A stretch of 61,740 bases of DNA, taken from assembly GCA_015061165.1 (NCBI GenBank), contig SUXC01000015.1, positions 1 to 61,740 of the forward strand, read 5' to 3'. The stretch is from Bacteroidales bacterium. Lineage in GTDB: Bacteria > Bacteroidota > Bacteroidia > Bacteroidales > Paludibacteraceae. Made by a program: the position numbers and the translations under genes. Below the pieces are notes generated by a model. It did no database searches, was not told where the DNA came from, and was given only the letters and a program-made list of their open reading frames with translations. Of the stretch, positions 61,431 through 61,740 are shown one piece after another (positions within the stretch are counted from its first letter, which is position 1; each line of letters begins with the position of its first letter).

Positions 61431-61740
61431 TTATTTAACCACAGCACCTTGAGCGTTGAACTCTTTGCCATCGCGAACGATAATCAATTGACCGTTCTTG
61501 ATAGTCTTCAGAGCTTTCACCTCAACTTGTACGTTGTCAAGACCTGTACCAGAACCTTGTGGCAACTTACCAGAAACGGTAACATCAAATGCTACACCTG
61601 TGTATGGGTTAGTAACAAGACCCTTAGCTGTAACTACACCATCTACAGTAGTGATAGTGAGTGTACCCTCACCGAAGCCAAGCCATGGATCATCATCGCC
61701 CATACCACCGATAGTCACGGTACATGTCATCTCAGATGGC
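61431..61740 (-). CDS. Secreted repeat-domain protein C, C-terminal part
   Basis: The frame stays open to the right edge, so only the last ~103 residues are present. They include a final unit fragment (LGFGEGTLTITTVDGVVTAK; AFDVTVSGKLPQGSGTG) and the tail LKTIKNGQLIIVRDGKEFNA then QGAVVK. The TMTVT-style strand followed by D-G-x-[IV]-T-A matches the last unit of proteins A and B (TMTVTVENGILTAVAS; TMTVTMDADGNITAVA). It is therefore a third paralogue in the same orientation, on a separate transcript that ends at 61374-61404. Confidence 0.75.
   Translation of the reverse strand, partial: PSEMTCTVTIGGMGDDDPWLGFGEGTLTITTVDGVVTAKGLVTNPYTGVAFDVTVSGKLPQGSGTGLDNVQVEVKALKTIKNGQLIIVRDGKEFNAQGAVVK

Noticed and set aside
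1..61740. tRNA, rRNA or tmRNA genes
   Set aside because: No TPsiC-arm GGTTCGAATCC-type motif with a paired acceptor and CCA, and no rRNA core sequence, was found on either strand by reading.

Overview
The window reads as chromosomal DNA of an uncultured-type, gut or rumen-like Bacteroidales (Bacteroidota). Reasons: at least a dozen promoters fit the Bacteroidota sigma form (TTG, 20 bp, TAnnTTTG), Shine-Dalgarno sequences are absent, and the gene families are typical of the phylum (FatA-like acyl-ACP thioesterase, CarboxypepD_reg TonB receptor, Omp28-related proteins, DUF6029, reverse-order rubrerythrin, B12-dependent ribonucleotide reductase, capsule Wzi barrel). No rRNA, tRNA or CRISPR array was seen.

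Layout. 1-130: the 3' end of an IS3-type transposase. 0.7-21.3 kb: metabolism and housekeeping (MBL-fold RNA hydrolase, reverse rubrerythrin, NrdJ, thioesterase, a proline-rich transglutaminase-like protein, two GH13 lipoproteins, RNase G with a small ribosomal-type protein and HU, a TonB receptor, MutS, a 2-hydroxyacid dehydrogenase). 21.3-32.5 kb: an accessory region with DUF3791, a DUF4143-type ATPase, a 2036-residue secreted Ig-like protein followed by an unlisted 40-codon ORF, a second AAA ATPase behind a three-palindrome operator, and a decayed copy of the giant gene. 32.6-49 kb, minus strand: Na/Pi transporter, rubrerythrin, rimP-nusA-infB, kdsB-deoD, SOD, and a six-gene envelope operon (bactofilin, DUF1015, OmpH-like, sugar transferase, Wzi, GT2). 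49.2-55.9 kb, plus strand: a TlpA-like thioredoxin, DUF6029 and three Omp28-related CxxC proteins, the last frameshifted. 56-61.7 kb: three paralogous repeat-built secreted proteins, the last cut by the window edge.

The most unusual signal crosses these regions. Short tandem arrays keep a strict period, usually 7 bp and sometimes 11 bp, while the word itself changes from array to array. At least twelve heptad arrays were found. Most are intergenic, but four lie in frame inside conserved genes (TonB receptor, 2-hydroxyacid dehydrogenase, kdsB, DUF6029). Other candidates are a cassette-like series in which three successive transcription units each end in the same ~75-100 bp hairpin repeat, a dispersed hairpin element with a compensatory base change, an attenuator-like hairpin abutting the RNase G start codon, and a C-terminal motif of about 25 residues shared by six secreted proteins.
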